9,161 nt of DNA. Origin: Candidatus Hydrogenedentota bacterium. Its GTDB lineage: Bacteria > Hydrogenedentota > Hydrogenedentia > Hydrogenedentiales > CAITNO01. Under the pieces are notes generated by a model. The model saw only the letters and a list, made by a program, of their open reading frames with translations. It searched no databases and was not told the origin of the DNA. Position 1 is the stretch's first letter, and each line of letters opens with the position of its first letter. This document shows, in pieces, positions 7,094 through 9,161 of this stretch. The position numbers and the translations under genes are program-made. The DNA is taken from positions 1 to 9,161 of the forward strand of contig CAIXUF010001430.1 in assembly GCA_903922535.1 (NCBI GenBank). The letters run 5' to 3'.

Positions 7094-7123
7094 TTGGCAT
7101 CGCCATATGGGGTAGATTCTAAC
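7094..7123 (+). promoter_or_regulatory. Possible promoter of the ECF sigma fusion gene
   Basis: On the plus strand TTGGCA (7094-7099, 5 of 6) is followed after 18 bp by TCTAAC (7118-7123, 4 of 6). The start would fall near 7130, leaving a leader of only about 14 nt before ATG 7144. ECF sigma factors often drive their own gene from a non-sigma70 promoter, which I could not identify here. Confidence 0.35.
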
Positions 7124-7143
7124 GGGTCAACCAGAAAGCAGCC

Positions 7144-9161
7144 ATGCCACTTCCGGACCAAATACTCTTGGAACGCTGGGCGCACACGCGCGACGCGGAC
7201 GCCTTCGCCGAAATTGTCGCACGCCACTCGGCCATGGTCTTCGGCACCTGCCTGCGCATTCTGCGCAATGCTGCCGCGGCCGAAGAAATAGCGCAGGAAT
7301 CCTTCCTTGAACTTGCCCAGAAAGCGGGACAAATCCGTTCCTCCCTGGGTGGATGGCTGCACAGCACCGCCGCGCACCGCGCACTGGACCGCGTCCGACA
7401 GGAGAAACATCGCCAGGTCCGCGAAACACAGTTCGCCGCAGCGGCAACCGGCATCCAGACCCCCGAATGGAATGACGTGTGGGATTCGGTGGATGAGGCC
7501 ATTGCCCGGCTTCCCGAGGGACTCAAGGAAGTCATCGTTCAGCGTTTCCTCGAAGGGCAAACCCAGGATGCTATTGCGGCCAATCTGGGCATTGCCCCTC
7601 CGACCGTGCGTTATCGCATCAACAAAGGCGTCGAATCCATCCGACGATTCCTCAGGGCACGCGGGCTAGTAGTCTCTGCCGCGGTGGTGGCGTCCGCACT
7701 GGACGCCGGAGCTGCCCCGCCGGTTCCGGCCACGCTGACCGCCACGCTTGGCAAGACTGCCCTGGCGGGACTGAAGTCTGCCCCGTCGGTCCCTGCGGGC
7801 CTCTTCGGCACCACCGCTTCGGCTGGCTATGGAGCTTTGGCACTCATGAAAACCAAAATCGCCGCCGGGATTCTTGTTGTGGGCATCCTGCTCGCCCTCG
7901 CGATGCTGTCAGGTCCGCGCGGAGAGACACTGAAGTCGAACCCGGAAGACGTTCCTGTCTCCGCGCATGCCAGACATGTCGCCCATAAGACTTCCCCCGA
8001 AAAGCCCGCTCCACCCGCCCCGCCAGAGGCGTCCAAAACCGGAGTCTTATTGCCTCTTGCCAATATCGGACCGACCCAGAACGCCTCCAAGCCGGTCGCC
8101 CCGGCGACCATCTCCGGACGCGTCACGGACAGCGACCAGAAGGGCCTTGCGGGAGCACGCATTGAACTGGTTGTCGATGGAGGCGCGGCGGCGGAAGACA
8201 CCAACCGGGCCCTCCATTCGGTCAAGACCGACGCGCACGGCATCTACCATATCGACAATATTGTTGTGTTTGGAAGGGCGCAACTCATGGCATCGGCCGA
8301 CGGCTATGTGTCCCTGCCGGCCCGGGGCGGGGCCCGCTTCACCGTTCCCAGACTGGCGCTTGTGGAGGAGAACGAAGAATACCGAAAGGTGGACTTTGAA
8401 CTTCTCAAGGTTGCCGCCCGCGTCCAAGGCCGGGTGGTGGACCAGGCCCGAACCCCCATCACGGGCGCGCGCCTTCTGGTGGCAAAACAGTTTGGGGACG
8501 TGGAGCGCGCGTCGCAGGAAGTCTTCTCCGCCCTCTCCGACGCGTCGGGACGTTTTGACATTGCACTCCCCAGCGATGGGGAATGCATCCTCACGGTTTA
8601 CAGGAAAGGGTATGGCGCGGGATACTTCCCGGATGTCATCCCGCAAGCCAAGGACCTGGAACTGATGCTCCGCGCCGGAGGAACCATTGCCGGCACGGTC
8701 AAAACCACCGACGGAAAGCCCGCCGCCGGAATTCACCTTGACATTACGGGGGAAGGCTCGCCGGGGGACGGGAATCCCTGGGAGGCGCCCGAAAGGACAA
8801 CGGCGGTAACCGGCCCGGATGGAACCTATCGGGCAGACGACCTGAGCGAAGCGTTCGCCTTTACCGTGCGCGCCGGGTTCGCCGAAAGAGAGCGAAAGTA
8901 CGCCATGGACAGTCCCGGCACCACCGGCGAATTTCTGCGCGGCAGGGAATACGTCCTTGCCGACTTTGATGCGTTTCGACTGGGCCACTCCCTCCCCGCG
9001 GGGTTGGCAGAGAAGAGGGGCGTAGTGGTGCATGCCGGACAGACAACCCGTGTAGACCTGACCATCGACAAAGGCACCCTCCTGCCCCGAACTCTCTTCG
9101 GGTACGTCACCGACACGGCCACCGGCAACCCCGTTCCAACGGTGTACGTGCATGCCCTCAC
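7144..9161 (+). CDS. Membrane-tethered ECF sigma factor fused to carboxypeptidase-regulatory-like repeats (runs off right edge)
   Basis: I checked this frame codon by codon; it is open from ATG 7144 to the edge (672 codons, no stop). Residues 8-90 are sigma region 2: LLERWAHTRDADAFAEIV, AAAEEIAQESF (45-55) and GGWLHSTAAHRALDRVR (69-85). Residues 112-170 are region 4, with IARLPEGLKEVIVQRF (120-135) and a helix-turn-helix TQDAIAANLGIAPPTVRYRI (140-159). Residues 174-235 are Ala/Pro-rich and uncharged. A membrane helix spans 239-256 after Lys236 and Lys238, so the sigma part faces the cytoplasm. A Pro/Ala/Lys linker runs to about 320. Carboxypeptidase-regulatory-like repeats follow at about 320-385, 424-500 and 509-580, each opening with a G-x-V strand (SGRVTD, QGRVVD, AGTVKT); a fourth opens at about 648 (FGYVTD). 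Planctomycete ECF factors with this Ala-rich stretch, helix and exported C-terminus are a known type. Signal sensing with release of the sigma part is inference. A stop at 7120 and the lack of other starts fix ATG 7144; no good Shine-Dalgarno is visible. Confidence 0.88.
   Translation, partial: MPLPDQILLERWAHTRDADAFAEIVARHSAMVFGTCLRILRNAAAAEEIAQESFLELAQKAGQIRSSLGGWLHSTAAHRALDRVRQEKHRQVRETQFAAAATGIQTPEWNDVWDSVDEAIARLPEGLKEVIVQRFLEGQTQDAIAANLGIAPPTVRYRINKGVESIRRFLRARGLVVSAAVVASALDAGAAPPVPATLTATLGKTALAGLKSAPSVPAGLFGTTASAGYGALALMKTKIAAGILVVGILLALAMLSGPRGETLKSNPEDVPVSAHARHVAHKTSPEKPAPPAPPEASKTGVLLPLANIGPTQNASKPVAPATISGRVTDSDQKGLAGARIELVVDGGAAAEDTNRALHSVKTDAHGIYHIDNIVVFGRAQLMASADGYVSLPARGGARFTVPRLALVEENEEYRKVDFELLKVAARVQGRVVDQARTPITGARLLVAKQFGDVERASQEVFSALSDASGRFDIALPSDGECILTVYRKGYGAGYFPDVIPQAKDLELMLRAGGTIAGTVKTTDGKPAAGIHLDITGEGSPGDGNPWEAPERTTAVTGPDGTYRADDLSEAFAFTVRAGFAERERKYAMDSPGTTGEFLRGREYVLADFDAFRLGHSLPAGLAEKRGVVVHAGQTTRVDLTIDKGTLLPRTLFGYVTDTATGNPVPTVYVHAL
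7831..7848 (+). promoter_or_regulatory. Possible internal translation start at the membrane helix
   Basis: GGAG (7831-7834) stands 11 nt before an in-frame ATG at 7846 (codon 235). From there the protein reads MKTKIAAGILVVGILLALAM, which would be a good signal peptide or anchor for the repeat region alone. The spacing is on the long side, so this is a candidate only. Confidence 0.3.

Noticed and set aside
8047..9153. A 368-codon open frame on the minus strand
   Set aside because: It is antisense to the repeat region of the sigma fusion, whose plus-strand frame is open to the edge and has repeat-domain motifs.
3..9161. Search for CRISPR arrays, tRNAs, insertion-sequence ends and toxin-antitoxin pairs
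   Set aside because: I saw no repeat-spacer pattern, no cloverleaf, no transposase motif and no small paired ORFs; nearly all DNA is taken up by the six genes described.

Overview
The window is GC-rich bacterial chromosomal DNA with tightly packed genes and no tRNA, rRNA, insertion sequence, CRISPR array or phage gene that I could see. A Tat-exported type I sulfatase, a Gfo/Idh/MocA oxidoreductase, a haem-rich cytochrome c peroxidase and an ECF sigma factor fused through a membrane helix to carboxypeptidase-regulatory-like repeats point to Planctomycetota or a relative such as Lentisphaerota or Hydrogenedentota. This assignment rests on gene content only.

Layout. Five genes lie head to tail on the minus strand, listed here in their direction of transcription: rmuC (5431-6978), a triheme cytochrome c peroxidase-like protein (3933-5294), a Tat-dependent sulfatase (2337-3800), a C45-type N-terminal-nucleophile hydrolase (794-2257) and the N-terminal 202 codons of a Gfo/Idh/MocA dehydrogenase (3-608, running off the left edge). 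Diverging from rmuC on the plus strand is one reading frame, open from 7144 to the right edge (672 codons, unfinished). It encodes an ECF sigma factor, an Ala-rich stretch, a membrane helix, a Pro-rich linker and at least three carboxypeptidase-regulatory-like beta-sandwich repeats, with a fourth beginning.

The minus-strand genes do not look like one operon. Good sigma70-type promoters (17 or 18 bp spacers) stand in front of rmuC, the peroxidase, the sulfatase and the C45 hydrolase. A perfect 29-bp palindrome, probably a terminator, separates the peroxidase from the sulfatase. Sulfatase, hydrolase and dehydrogenase would fit together in the breakdown of sulfated or amidated sugars, but their substrates cannot be read from sequence. 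The peroxidase and rmuC are probably unrelated housekeeping or stress functions.

The most notable item is the membrane-tethered sigma factor. Its architecture resembles a class known from planctomycetes, so it is unusual rather than demonstrably new. It carries an in-frame ATG exactly at the membrane helix that could yield a second, sigma-less product. No wholly novel multi-gene system is evident.
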